This document shows positions 9,996 through 18,552 of a DNA stretch of 64,000 nucleotides, one piece after another. The notes under the pieces are model-generated. The model was not told the DNA's origin. It made no database searches and worked only from the letters and a program-made list of their open reading frames with translations. Each line of letters begins with the position of its first letter. Within the stretch, counting starts at the first letter, position 1. A program made the position numbers and the translations under genes. This stretch comes from VFMC01 sp040398525 (lineage in GTDB: Bacteria > Actinomycetota > Acidimicrobiia > Acidimicrobiales > Ilumatobacteraceae): positions 28,202 through 92,201 of the forward strand of contig JBBATY010000010.1 of assembly GCA_040398525.1 (NCBI GenBank), read 5' to 3'.

Positions 9996-10796
9996 ATGAC
10001 TGAGATCCCCGAGCACCTCCTGAAGCGGGCCCAGGAGGCCCGCGAGAAGGCGGCTGCCTCCGGCGCGGGCGACGCGGCAGCATCGAGCGCCAGCGCGTCG
10101 GCGGGTGGCGAGGCTGCTGCGGCGGCCGACTCGCGCATCCCGGCGCACCTGCTCGAGCGCAGCCGTGCGGCCAAGGCCAAGGCCGAAGGTGGCGAGGCCA
10201 CCTCCGGTGGCGGTGCGGTGGCCGTGCAGGAGAAGGTGTCCGCAGTGGTGGCCGCCGGTGCAGTCGCAGGTGGCGGCGTGCCGATCGGCGCCGGGCCCGG
10301 TGGCAACACCCAGCGCCTGCTCACCGTCGTCAAGAGCGGCTCCATCCAGGAGGTCAAGGCCACTCCGGTCGACAAGGTGCACACCTGGCCGCACCTGCTC
10401 GCCGCCGAGTTCGTCGCCGCCCTGCTCTGCACGGCGTTCACGTTCTTCTTCTCGATCTGGGTGAACGCGCCACTGCTCCAGTTGGCCAACGCCAACCAGA
10501 CGCCCAACCCGTCGAAGGCACCGTGGTACTTCCTCGGCTTGCAGGAACTGCTCACGATGTTCCACCCGATGGTGGCCGGCGTGACCATCCCTGGTGTGGG
10601 CCTGATCGTGCTGATCTTCGCCCCGTTCATCGACAAGAACCCGTCGAACAAGCCGGAAGACCGCAAGTTCGCGACGTCGATTATGACGGTCCACCTGATG
10701 TTCTGGGCGGTCCTCGTGATGATCGGCTCGTTCTTCCGGGGCCCGGGTTTCAACTTCGTCATGCCGTGGAAAGACGGCCTGTTCTTCGAGCTGTGA
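9996..10796 (+). CDS. Cytochrome b C-terminal domain / subunit IV-like protein with long N-terminal extension
   Basis: 266 residues. Residues 1-130 are an unusual hydrophilic extension with two copies of a motif: IPEHLLKRAQEAREKA (4-19) and IPAHLLERSRAAKAKA (48-63), joined by Ala/Gly/Ser-rich linkers. Residues 130-266 carry three membrane helices of subunit IV. The quinol-oxidation motif is APWY (175-178, in NPSKAPWYFLGLQELL), where PEWY is the classical form. It pairs with the b6-like protein to complete cytochrome b. ATG start; a 15-codon open frame bridges the 39-base gap from the previous gene. The extension is odd for this family and is shared with the monoheme cytochrome c encoded at 7144-7986. 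Confidence 0.9.
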   Translation: MTEIPEHLLKRAQEAREKAAASGAGDAAASSASASAGGEAAAAADSRIPAHLLERSRAAKAKAEGGEATSGGGAVAVQEKVSAVVAAGAVAGGGVPIGAGPGGNTQRLLTVVKSGSIQEVKATPVDKVHTWPHLLAAEFVAALLCTAFTFFFSIWVNAPLLQLANANQTPNPSKAPWYFLGLQELLTMFHPMVAGVTIPGVGLIVLIFAPFIDKNPSNKPEDRKFATSIMTVHLMFWAVLVMIGSFFRGPGFNFVMPWKDGLFFEL

Positions 10797-10803
10797 GGTC
10801 GGC

Positions 10804-11643
10804 ATGAGCTCTGCTGCAGTCATCGCGGTCGTCGTCGGCGTGGTCGTCGTCCTCGGCGGCCTCGCCTTCGTCACCGCTGCGCGTCGCAGCGACGTCCGCG
10901 GTGCGGGCGCGCTGAGCCGCGAGACCCGCCGCCGCGATCGCGACGCCGAGATCGACCTGCCTGAGGCCGCCACCGGCCGCGAGGTCGAGGCCCAGGCGGT
11001 CGCCGCCCGGTCGACGTCGCTCGTCAAGGCCGATTCCGCGCCGCCCGCCGTGTGGGTGCCGCCGGACCCGGAGGCCATCGGGGTCAGCCGTCGTTCGTTC
11101 CTCAACCGTGCCTCGATCGCCCTGATGGGCGCCAGCATCACCACCTTCGCTGCTGGCAGCTTCGTCGCCTTCCTGTGGCCGATCTCCAAGGGTGGCTTCG
11201 GCGGCAAGGTGCGCATCGGCAAGAAGGACGAGATCATCGGCACGATCCGCTCGAGCGGTGGGTTCTTCTACGCTCCCGAAGCCCGGTCGTGGATCACCGA
11301 GTACCCGTCGACGGCCCTGCCGAAGGCGAAGGCCGCCTACCAGGCTCAGCTTCTGCCGGGCCTCGAGGCGGGCCTGATCGCCAGCTACCAGAAGTGCCCG
11401 CACCTCGGGTGCCGCGTGCCCGAGTGCAAGAGCAGCCAGTGGTTCGAGTGCCCGTGCCACGGCTCGCAGTACAACCGTGTCGGTGAGAAGAAGGGTGGCC
11501 CTGCGCCGCGTGGCCTCGACCACTTCATCCTCACGGTGGCGGCCAACGGCGACGTCACCATCGACACCGGCACCGTCTACCAAGGCCCGCCGCTCGGAAC
11601 GAACACCACCGGCCAGGAAGCAGAAGGACCCAACTGCGTATGA
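10804..11643 (+). CDS. Rieske [2Fe-2S] iron-sulfur protein
   Basis: 279 residues. Cluster ligands Cys198 and His200 (CPHLGC) and Cys216 and His219 (CPCHGS), with Cys203 and Cys218 placed for the family disulfide. A twin-arginine-like SRRSFL at 95-100 precedes a membrane helix (about 102-126). Unusually, there is another hydrophobic segment at residues 4-25 (AAVIAVVVGVVVVLGGLAFV), followed by a charged 65-residue stretch, so the protein probably crosses the membrane twice before the Rieske domain; actinobacterial QcrA proteins also carry extra N-terminal helices. It accepts electrons from quinol at the Qo site and passes them to cytochrome c. Its stop overlaps the next start (ATGA). Confidence 0.95.
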   Translation: MSSAAVIAVVVGVVVVLGGLAFVTAARRSDVRGAGALSRETRRRDRDAEIDLPEAATGREVEAQAVAARSTSLVKADSAPPAVWVPPDPEAIGVSRRSFLNRASIALMGASITTFAAGSFVAFLWPISKGGFGGKVRIGKKDEIIGTIRSSGGFFYAPEARSWITEYPSTALPKAKAAYQAQLLPGLEAGLIASYQKCPHLGCRVPECKSSQWFECPCHGSQYNRVGEKKGGPAPRGLDHFILTVAANGDVTIDTGTVYQGPPLGTNTTGQEAEGPNCV

Positions 11644-12737
11644 CCGCGATGCTCTCCTTCGCCCGATCCACCTCGGCGATCGCCTATGTGCTGGTCGCCG
11701 TCGTCACCATCGGCTGGATCCTCTACTACTTCGCCAACCGCAAGTCGGCCAAGCCCGAACTGGGCTCGGAGATCGAGCTGGCGGCGAACCGCAAGCCGTA
11801 CTACGACGACGAGACCCTCGAGGGTCGGCGCCTCGAGCGGTTCCAGTTCTTCGGTGTGCTCTTCCTGGCCACCATCACCCTCGGCCTGCCGATCTACTGG
11901 GTGCTCGAGCCCGGTCGCATGGCCGGTGCGATGGAGGCCAAGGACAAGCAGTTCATCACCTGGGGCTCGCGGCTGTATGCCACCACGGCCGAGGGTGGCT
12001 TCAACTGCGCCGGCTGCCACGGCGCCAATGGTGGTGGCGGTGTCGCCGCCTACACGGTCACCGACCCGACCACGAACCAGGTCAAGGCGGTCAACTGGGT
12101 CGCCCCGGCCATCAACAACGTCCTCTACCGATTCGACGAGAGCGAGCTCGAGTTCATCCTCGTCTACGGTCGCCCGTTCTCGCCGATGTCGCCGTGGGGC
12201 CTCGCCGGTGGCGGGCCGCTCAACGACCAGCAGATCGAGACGCTGATCTCGTTCATCCGCAGCATCCAGATCCCTCGTGAGGGCTGCGCCGAGGGCGAGG
12301 ACGATCCGCTCACCTGCGCCAGCGGCCACCTGCCTCAGGCCGAGCGCGATCGAATCCAGGAGGCAGCCGAGGCGGACGCACAGAAGCTCGTCGACGCCGG
12401 CAAGTACGCCACCGTGCAGGAGGCCCTCGGCGAGGCGCTCTTCAGCTCGAGCTACGCCTCGGGCGCCTACTCGTGCGCCCGTTGCCACACATCCGGCTGG
12501 AGCTACGGTGAGCCCGGTGTCACCGGTCAGGGTGCCTTTGGCTGGAACCTCACCGGCGGGTCGACCGTCGACCACTTCCCGAACGAGACCGACATGATCA
12601 ACTTCATCAAGGCCGGTTCGGAGATGGGCAAGCGGTACGGCACCCAGGGCCAGGGCAGCGGCAGGATGCCCGGGTTCGGGTCGTCGCTCACCGACGAGCA
12701 GATCAAGGCCGTCGTCGAATACGTTCGGAGTCTCTAA
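11640..12737 (+). CDS. Membrane-bound diheme cytochrome c
   Basis: 365 residues. Two N-terminal membrane helices (about 13-30 and 69-89) and then two cytochrome c domains. Heme 1: C123-x-x-C126-H127 with probable axial Met183 (SPMSPWG). Heme 2: C279-x-x-C282-H283 with probable axial Met343 (GRMPGFG). A Cys pair at 216 and 226 between the domains could form a disulfide. Its position after Rieske makes it the cytochrome c1-equivalent of this complex; the diheme arrangement recalls actinobacterial QcrC, although QcrC usually has a C-terminal anchor. It overlaps the Rieske gene by four bases, indicating coupled translation. Confidence 0.92.
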   Translation: MTAMLSFARSTSAIAYVLVAVVTIGWILYYFANRKSAKPELGSEIELAANRKPYYDDETLEGRRLERFQFFGVLFLATITLGLPIYWVLEPGRMAGAMEAKDKQFITWGSRLYATTAEGGFNCAGCHGANGGGGVAAYTVTDPTTNQVKAVNWVAPAINNVLYRFDESELEFILVYGRPFSPMSPWGLAGGGPLNDQQIETLISFIRSIQIPREGCAEGEDDPLTCASGHLPQAERDRIQEAAEADAQKLVDAGKYATVQEALGEALFSSSYASGAYSCARCHTSGWSYGEPGVTGQGAFGWNLTGGSTVDHFPNETDMINFIKAGSEMGKRYGTQGQGSGRMPGFGSSLTDEQIKAVVEYVRSL

Positions 12738-13619
12738 GTGTTGCTGGAAATCGCCTCCCACCCGCTCGTCGGCCGGTTGATCGCATCCGGCGCCGGGCAG
12801 ACCGACTCCGGCCCCGGCGGTTGGATGCCCGAGCTCCGCGGCATCCTCACCGTCATCATCGGCGTGGTCGTGCTGATGGGCAGCGTCTACGCGATCCTCG
12901 GCACCAACATCGGCTTCCGACTCGGCTTCCTGGTGGCATTCACCGGCCTCGCGGCCTGGATGTTCATCATGGGCGCCATCTGGTGGACCTACGGCATCGG
13001 CCTGAAGGGGCCCGAAGGATCATGGGACGCCATGCCGGGACGAACCATCCTGCAGGACACAGCGGCGCTGAAGAAAGCCGGCGCGCTCGACGCGCCAGTC
13101 GAGGTGGCCCCCGACGCCACGCCGGCCGACACCTCGTCGGCCGTCAGCGGGTCGCTCCAGTCCGAGGGTTGGCGCCAACTCGACGAGGCGGCACCGATGT
13201 TCGGCCAGACCGCATCGCAGGCCGAGGTCTTCCTCACCGAGGCCGGCGTGTTCGAAGCAGGTGGCTACAAGGTCGTCAACGTGTTCGACATCGGCGGCGA
13301 GCGGTACCCGCGCTACGCCGACGGCGCCATCGACTTCCTGGCCTTCTGGCACAAGCCGCGCTACGTGCTCGTCGAGGTCGCCCCGGTGGTGCAGCAACGC
13401 ACCGAGCCCGGGCGAGCACCGGCGACACCTCGCATCGACGAGACGCTCCCGCACCAGTACGTCTACATGATCCGCAACCTCGGTGCGAAGCGGGTGCCGG
13501 CCGGTCTGATCACCATCGGCTCGCTCATCGTGTTCCTGATCTGCTGTTGGCTGCTCCACCGCCGTGACCGGACGGTGGCCCACAACCGCAGTCAACTGGC
13601 CCTGCCGGCGAAGGCCTGA
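12738..13619 (+). CDS. Unknown membrane protein closing the b6/bc-type gene set
   Basis: 293 residues, not recognised. Two hydrophobic helices near residues 33-52 (GILTVIIGVVVLMGSVYAIL) and 58-81, a soluble middle part of about 170 residues with an Ala/Asp-rich linker, then a C-terminal helix (AGLITIGSLIVFLICCWLLH, about 254-273) with a basic tail. GTG start immediately after the cytochrome c stop (TAAGTG), two bases before nuoA. No heme, iron-sulfur or nucleotide-binding motif is visible. The position between the bc-type genes and complex I suggests an accessory subunit or a supercomplex linker, but there is no direct evidence. Confidence 0.75.
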   Translation: MLLEIASHPLVGRLIASGAGQTDSGPGGWMPELRGILTVIIGVVVLMGSVYAILGTNIGFRLGFLVAFTGLAAWMFIMGAIWWTYGIGLKGPEGSWDAMPGRTILQDTAALKKAGALDAPVEVAPDATPADTSSAVSGSLQSEGWRQLDEAAPMFGQTASQAEVFLTEAGVFEAGGYKVVNVFDIGGERYPRYADGAIDFLAFWHKPRYVLVEVAPVVQQRTEPGRAPATPRIDETLPHQYVYMIRNLGAKRVPAGLITIGSLIVFLICCWLLHRRDRTVAHNRSQLALPAKA

Positions 13620-13621
13620 CC

Positions 13622-14080
13622 GTGGGTCAGTACCTGCCGGTCGTCGCCCTGTTGGTGCTCGCCGTGTTGTTCGGCGCACTCAGCTTCCTGGCGTCGGGGC
13701 TGCTCGCCCCGAAGCGGCCGTCGGCGGCCAAGCAGGCTCCCTACGAGTGCGGCATCGTCCCGAGCCGCGAGCCACCGGAACGCTTCCCGGTCACCTTCTA
13801 CGTCGTCGCGATGTTGTTCATCATGTTCGACATCGAGATCATCTTCCTCTACCCGTACGTGGTCGACCGCCAGTTCCTGGGCTCGTTCGCGTTCTGGGAG
13901 ATCATTGCCTTCAGCGTCGTGTTCTTCGCCGCCTTCGTCTACATGGTGGCCAGGGGAGCGCTCGACTGGGGCCCGGTGCAGCGCGCCCGCCGCCTCGACA
14001 CGGCCGTGTCCGAGCAGCGCACCACCACCACCACGATCCGTCGCGTCGGCACCGAGGGACGTATCGAGGAGGCTGCCTGA
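13622..14080 (+). CDS. nuoA: NADH-quinone oxidoreductase subunit A (complex I-1)
   Basis: 152 residues, three-helix membrane subunit near the quinone channel. The conserved loop YECGIVPSREPPERFPVTFYVVAMLFIMFDIE contains the invariant Cys and the FDIE segment of NuoA. The C-terminal tail after the third helix (about 35 residues, basic and Thr-rich) is longer than in E. coli. GTG start two bases after the preceding gene, and a one-base TGATG overlap with nuoB. First gene of a complete 14-gene set in the canonical order A to N. Confidence 0.97.
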   Translation: MGQYLPVVALLVLAVLFGALSFLASGLLAPKRPSAAKQAPYECGIVPSREPPERFPVTFYVVAMLFIMFDIEIIFLYPYVVDRQFLGSFAFWEIIAFSVVFFAAFVYMVARGALDWGPVQRARRLDTAVSEQRTTTTTIRRVGTEGRIEEAA

Positions 14081-14667
14081 TGGGTGTGGTCCGCGACGTG
14101 CTCGACGACGGCCTCGGAGGCCTCCAGCACAACTTCGTCACCGCCAGGATCGAAGATCTCGTCAACTGGTCGCGGAGCCGCAGCAGTTGGCCTGCGTCGT
14201 TCGGCCTCGCCTGCTGCGCGATCGAGATGATGGCGACGGGCGCCGCCCACTACGACATCAGCCGCTTCGGCATGGAGGTCTTCCGGGCCTCGCCGCGCCA
14301 GGCCGACATCATGATCGTGGCGGGTCGGGTGAGCCAGAAGATGGCCCCGGTGCTGCGCCAGGTCTACGACCAGATGATGGAGCCCAAGTGGGTCATCTCG
14401 ATGGGCGTGTGCGCCAGCAGCGGCGGGATGTTCAACAACTACGCGATCGTGCAGGGCGTCGACCAGGTGGTGCCGGTCGACGTGTACGCACCGGGCTGCC
14501 CGCCCACCCCCGAGACCCTCATCCATGCGATCGAGACCCTCCACGGCCTGATCGAGACCGGTGAGATCACCCGGCGGCGCCGCAACACGGGCGCAGGCGC
14601 AGATGTCCACATCACCGAGATCCCGGCAGCAGCCGAGCCGATCCCGGTCATCCTCGGAGTCCGCTGA
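14080..14667 (+). CDS. nuoB: NADH-quinone oxidoreductase subunit B (complex I-1)
   Basis: 195 residues. Carries the terminal [4Fe-4S] cluster N2 that reduces quinone. Ligand cysteines are visible: the tandem pair in GLACCAIEM, one in MGVCASSGG and one in APGCPPTPE. Start ATG at 14080 overlaps the nuoA stop (TGATG). The C-terminal 40 residues (RRRRNTGAGADVHITEIP...) extend beyond the conserved core. Peripheral subunit on the cytoplasmic side next to NuoD and NuoI. Confidence 0.97.
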   Translation: MGVVRDVLDDGLGGLQHNFVTARIEDLVNWSRSRSSWPASFGLACCAIEMMATGAAHYDISRFGMEVFRASPRQADIMIVAGRVSQKMAPVLRQVYDQMMEPKWVISMGVCASSGGMFNNYAIVQGVDQVVPVDVYAPGCPPTPETLIHAIETLHGLIETGEITRRRRNTGAGADVHITEIPAAAEPIPVILGVR

Positions 14668-14670
14668 GCC

Positions 14671-15186
14671 ATGAGCGATACCGCAGCCACCGGCGAGCAG
14701 GCGACGCCGGAACCGATCACCCTGCACGGGTGCCCGCTCGTCGAGACCTTCGGCCAGCAGGTGCTGCACGTCCCCCGCGAGCGCTACACGGCCGTCGTGA
14801 AGGCCCTGCTCGCCGACGGCTACGAGATGGTGTCCGACCTCACCGCCGTCGACTACCTGCTCGTCCCCAACCGTTCGCTGCCGGCCGGCATCACCGCCGA
14901 GCGGTTCGAAGTCGTCGTCAACCTGCTGTCGCTCGCGGCGCGGGCCCGCCTGCGCGTGCGTGTGCAGGTGCCCGAGAGCGATGCGCGCATCGCCACACTG
15001 TTCGACATGTACCCCGGCACCGAGGCCATGGAGCGCGAGGCGTACGACATGTTCGGCATCGAGTTCACCGACCACCCCGACCTCACCCGCATCCTCATGC
15101 CCGAGGACTGGGAGGGGCACCCGCTCCGCAAGGACTACGAGGTCGGCCGCATCCCGGTGCAGTTCAAGGGAGTTGGCGAGCGATGA
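14671..15186 (+). CDS. nuoC: NADH-quinone oxidoreductase subunit C (complex I-1)
   Basis: 171 residues, 30-kDa-type subunit of the connecting arm, not fused to NuoD (unlike E. coli). The family signature is present: EREAYDMFGIEFTDHPDLTR followed by EDWEGHPLRKDY. No cofactor. Starts 3 bases after nuoB and overlaps nuoD by four bases (ATGA). Confidence 0.96.
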   Translation: MSDTAATGEQATPEPITLHGCPLVETFGQQVLHVPRERYTAVVKALLADGYEMVSDLTAVDYLLVPNRSLPAGITAERFEVVVNLLSLAARARLRVRVQVPESDARIATLFDMYPGTEAMEREAYDMFGIEFTDHPDLTRILMPEDWEGHPLRKDYEVGRIPVQFKGVGER

Positions 15187-16517
15187 GCATCCTCGAGACG
15201 ATCCGCGAGGGCAACGAGCCCGAGCAGGGCCTCAAGCCGCGCAGCGAGCTGACCGCCCGCGAGCTGATGCGCGAGGTCGGCTCGGTGCTGCGCATGAGCG
15301 AGGCCGAGGCCGCCAAGCTGGGCGACATCCCCGTCGATCCCTCCGAGGATCAGACGATGATCATCAACATGGGGCCCCAGCACCCGAGCACGCACGGCGT
15401 GCTGCGGCTGATGCTCGAGCTCCAGGGTGAGACCGTGCTGCGGTGCAAGCCGATCATCGGCTACCTGCACACCGGCATGGAGAAGACCGGCGAGCAGCTC
15501 ACCTACTTGCAGGGCGGCACCAACGTCACGCGGATGGACTACCTGAGCCCGCTCAACAACGAGCTGGTGTTCTCGATGGCCGTCGAGAAGTTGCTCGGCA
15601 TCGAGCACGACATCCCCGAGCGTGCCGTGTGGATGCGGATGCTGCTGTCGGAGCTGAACCGGATGAGCAGCCATCTGCTCTTCATGGCCACCAACGGCAT
15701 GGACCTCGGTGCCGTGTCGATGATGATCTACGGCTGGCGCGAGCGCGAAGAGGTGCTGCGTTTCTTCCAGAAGGTCACCGGCCTGCGGATGAACCACAAC
15801 TTCATCCGCCCTGGCGGCCTCGCTGCCGACCTGCCCGCCGGCTGGCGCGACGACGTGCTCGAGCTGCTCGAGAACATCGAGCCACGCCTCGACGAGTACG
15901 ACATCTTGATGACCGGCCAGCCGATCTGGCGCGAGCGCCTGCAGGGCGTCGGTGTGATCACTGCCCAGGAGGCGATCGCACTGGGGGCCACCGGCCCGAT
16001 CCTGCGCGGCACCGGTGTGCCGTGGGACCTGCGCCGCGACCAGCCCTACCTCCGCTACGGCGAGGTCGAGTTCGATGTCATCGTCGGGTCGTACGGCGAT
16101 GCCTTCGACCGGTACGCGATCCGGCTGAACGAGATCCGCGAGAGCATGCGGATCGTCCGCCAGATCCTCGACCGGATGCCGAGCGGCGACTACCGGATCC
16201 AGAACAAGAAGGTCACGCCGCCGCCTCGCGCCCGCATCGACGAGTCGATGGAAGCGCTGATCCACCACTTCAAGATCTTCACCGAGGGCTTCCGCGTGCC
16301 CGAGGGCGAGGTCTACGTCGCCATCGAGAGCCCGCGGGGCGAGATCGGCTGCTACATCGCGAGCGACGGTTCGCCCACGCCGTACCGCATGCACGTGCGC
16401 GCGCCATCGTTCGTCAACATCCAGTGCCTGCCGCACATGATGCGCGGCGGCCTCGTGGCCGACGCGGTCGCCGTGATCTCGAGCGTCGACCCCGTGCTCG
16501 GAGAGGTGGACCGGTGA
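15183..16517 (+). CDS. nuoD: NADH-quinone oxidoreductase subunit D (complex I-1)
   Basis: 444 residues, 49-kDa-type subunit that forms most of the quinone head-group pocket. GPQHPSTHGVLRL holds the quinone-site His; Tyr120 in TRMDYLSP is the quinone-binding Tyr; MNHNFIRPGG is canonical. At the position of the methylated arginine of mitochondrial NDUFS2 (LHRGTEK) this protein has YLHTGMEK, with Thr97, as in Thermus and mycobacterial NuoD. It has an N-terminal extension of about 55 residues before the core and ends GEVDR. Compare with the second NuoD at 44618-45790, which differs at both key positions. Confidence 0.97.
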   Translation: MSILETIREGNEPEQGLKPRSELTARELMREVGSVLRMSEAEAAKLGDIPVDPSEDQTMIINMGPQHPSTHGVLRLMLELQGETVLRCKPIIGYLHTGMEKTGEQLTYLQGGTNVTRMDYLSPLNNELVFSMAVEKLLGIEHDIPERAVWMRMLLSELNRMSSHLLFMATNGMDLGAVSMMIYGWREREEVLRFFQKVTGLRMNHNFIRPGGLAADLPAGWRDDVLELLENIEPRLDEYDILMTGQPIWRERLQGVGVITAQEAIALGATGPILRGTGVPWDLRRDQPYLRYGEVEFDVIVGSYGDAFDRYAIRLNEIRESMRIVRQILDRMPSGDYRIQNKKVTPPPRARIDESMEALIHHFKIFTEGFRVPEGEVYVAIESPRGEIGCYIASDGSPTPYRMHVRAPSFVNIQCLPHMMRGGLVADAVAVISSVDPVLGEVDR

Positions 16518-17134
16518 GCCGTCTGAACGACGCCAACGTGCAACTGGCCAAGGAGATCATCGGGCGCTACCCGCGCGCCCGCTCGGCCACCATTCCGCTG
16601 CTGCACCTCGCCCAGGAGCAGGACGGCCACATCACCGACGACGCCATCCGCCACATCGCCGAGCTCGTCGGGGCCACACCCGCCGAGGTGCTCGGCACCT
16701 GCACGTTCTACGAGATGTTCAAGATGGAGCCCGTCGGGCGCTACCTCGTCAACATCTGCGGCACGATGTCGTGCGCGCTGATGGGCGGGCACGACCTGAT
16801 CCACCACGCCGAGGAGAAGCTCGGTGTGCGCGCCGGCGGCACCACGTCGGACGGGATGTTCACCCTCGAGCGCGCCGAGTGCCAGGCCGCCTGCACCGAG
16901 GCGCCCACGCTGCAGGTGAACTACCGCTACCGCTACCGCGTCACCCCCGAATCGTTCGATGCGCTCATCGACGACCTGCGTGCCGGGAAGTTCGCCGACG
17001 AGATCCCGCCGCACGGCACCCTCGCTCGCGCCCGCCAGCACATCCCCGCCGACCGTGGTGTCGGGGCGGTCCCGCCCGAGGACGCCACCGAGCCCCCGGT
17101 CTGGCTCGTCAGCAAGGAGGAACCGGCGCAGTGA
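16514..17134 (+). CDS. nuoE: NADH-quinone oxidoreductase subunit E (complex I-1)
   Basis: 206 residues, 24-kDa-type thioredoxin-like subunit with the [2Fe-2S] cluster N1a. Ligands: the C-x4-C pair in NICGTMSCALMG and the C-x3-C pair in AECQAACTEAP. GTG start overlapping the nuoD stop by four bases. The C-terminal 45 residues are low-complexity (Pro, Glu, Ala). With NuoF and NuoG it forms the NADH-oxidising module present only in this first complex I set. Confidence 0.96.
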   Translation: MSRLNDANVQLAKEIIGRYPRARSATIPLLHLAQEQDGHITDDAIRHIAELVGATPAEVLGTCTFYEMFKMEPVGRYLVNICGTMSCALMGGHDLIHHAEEKLGVRAGGTTSDGMFTLERAECQAACTEAPTLQVNYRYRYRVTPESFDALIDDLRAGKFADEIPPHGTLARARQHIPADRGVGAVPPEDATEPPVWLVSKEEPAQ

Positions 17135-18552
17135 GCACCCTTCGCGGCACGCCCATCCCTCATGCGCCCGGCTTCGTCGCCGGTGATCGCCCGCAGATCG
17201 TCACCTCGCGGTTCGTGCACGAGGACTCGTACACCCTCGAGCGCTACCTGGCGACCGACGGCTACCAGGGCCTGCGCGCCGTGCTCGGCAAGAGCCCGCA
17301 GCAGGTCCACGACGAGGTGAAGACCGCCACCGTGCTCGGCCGCGGCGGCGCCGGCTTCCCCGCCGGTGTGAAGTGGGGCCTCACCCCGCAGGGCAAGTTC
17401 CCCCGCTACCTCGTCGTCAACGGCGACGAGAGCGAGCCAGGCACCTACAAGGACCGCCTGCTGATGGAGCGCGACCCCCACCAGCTGATCGAAGGCTGCC
17501 TCATCGCGTGCTATGCGGCCGGGCTGTCGCAGTGCTTCCTCTACATCCGTGGCGAGATGGCGCTCGCTCAGGAGCGTGTCGCCGCGGCGCTGAACGAGGC
17601 CTACGCCGAGGGCTACGTCGGCCGCAACATCCTCGGCACCGACTTCTCGGTCGACATCGTCCTGCACTGGGGCGCCGGCGCCTACGTGGTGGGCGAGGAG
17701 ACGGCGCTGATCGAGAGCCTCGAGGGCAACCGGGGCATGCCCCGCCTGAAGCCCCCGTACTTCCCGGCGGCGATCGGGTTGTACGGACAGCCGACCATCG
17801 TCAACAACGTCGAGACGCTCGCCAACCTGCCGTGGCTGGCCCGCAACGGTGCCGAGGCCTACACGGCCATCGGCACACCCACGTCGCCGGGCACCCGGAT
17901 GGTGGCCGTGTCGGGCCACGTCGTGCGCCCGGGTGTGTACGAGATCGTCAACGGCACCACCACCTTCCGCGACCTGCTGTACGGCGAGGAGTTCTGCGGT
18001 GGCATCCGCGACGGCAACGAACTGAAGGCGTTCGTGCCCGGCGGTGGCTCGGCCCCGTGGTTCCTGCCCGACCAGCTCGACCTCCCGTTCGAGGGTCGCC
18101 TGGTCGGCGCGGCCGGCTCGATGCTCGGATCCGGGGCGATCATGGTGATGGACTCCACCACCGACATCCCCGCCGCCGCCCTCACCCTCACCCGCTTCTA
18201 CGCCCACGAGTCGTGCGGTAAGTGCGTGCCGTGCCGCGAAGGTGGCACCTGGCTCGAGCGGATCCTCAGCCGGATCGTGGCGGGCAAGGGCACGTCGGCC
18301 GACCTCGACCAGTTGCTCGAGGTGGGGCAGTCGATCTGCCCGGGCGACTTCCCGCACGCAGCGAGCGAACGGCTCGGCCTCGATGCCGTGCCGTTCCCGT
18401 ACAAGATGACGACGATCTGCTTCGTCGGGCCATCGGCGTTCGCGCCGGTGCACTCGGCGCTCACGCTGTTCCGCGACGAGTTCGAGGCCAAGATCACCCG
18501 GCGCACGAGCATCCCGGTGGTGGCCGCCACGGCGGCCGGAGGCGGACAATGA
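17131..18552 (+). CDS. nuoF: NADH-quinone oxidoreductase subunit F (complex I-1)
   Basis: 473 residues, 51-kDa-type subunit that binds NADH and FMN and carries cluster N3. Nucleotide-binding glycine loop LGRGGAGFPAG, FMN motif GDESEPGTYKDR, and cluster ligands in ESCGKCVPCREG plus the distal Cys in GQSICPGDF. The GTG start at 17131 overlaps the nuoE stop (GTGA) and has a strong AAGGAGG at 17113-17119. Extended slightly at both ends relative to E. coli. Confidence 0.97.
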   Translation: MSTLRGTPIPHAPGFVAGDRPQIVTSRFVHEDSYTLERYLATDGYQGLRAVLGKSPQQVHDEVKTATVLGRGGAGFPAGVKWGLTPQGKFPRYLVVNGDESEPGTYKDRLLMERDPHQLIEGCLIACYAAGLSQCFLYIRGEMALAQERVAAALNEAYAEGYVGRNILGTDFSVDIVLHWGAGAYVVGEETALIESLEGNRGMPRLKPPYFPAAIGLYGQPTIVNNVETLANLPWLARNGAEAYTAIGTPTSPGTRMVAVSGHVVRPGVYEIVNGTTTFRDLLYGEEFCGGIRDGNELKAFVPGGGSAPWFLPDQLDLPFEGRLVGAAGSMLGSGAIMVMDSTTDIPAAALTLTRFYAHESCGKCVPCREGGTWLERILSRIVAGKGTSADLDQLLEVGQSICPGDFPHAASERLGLDAVPFPYKMTTICFVGPSAFAPVHSALTLFRDEFEAKITRRTSIPVVAATAAGGGQ

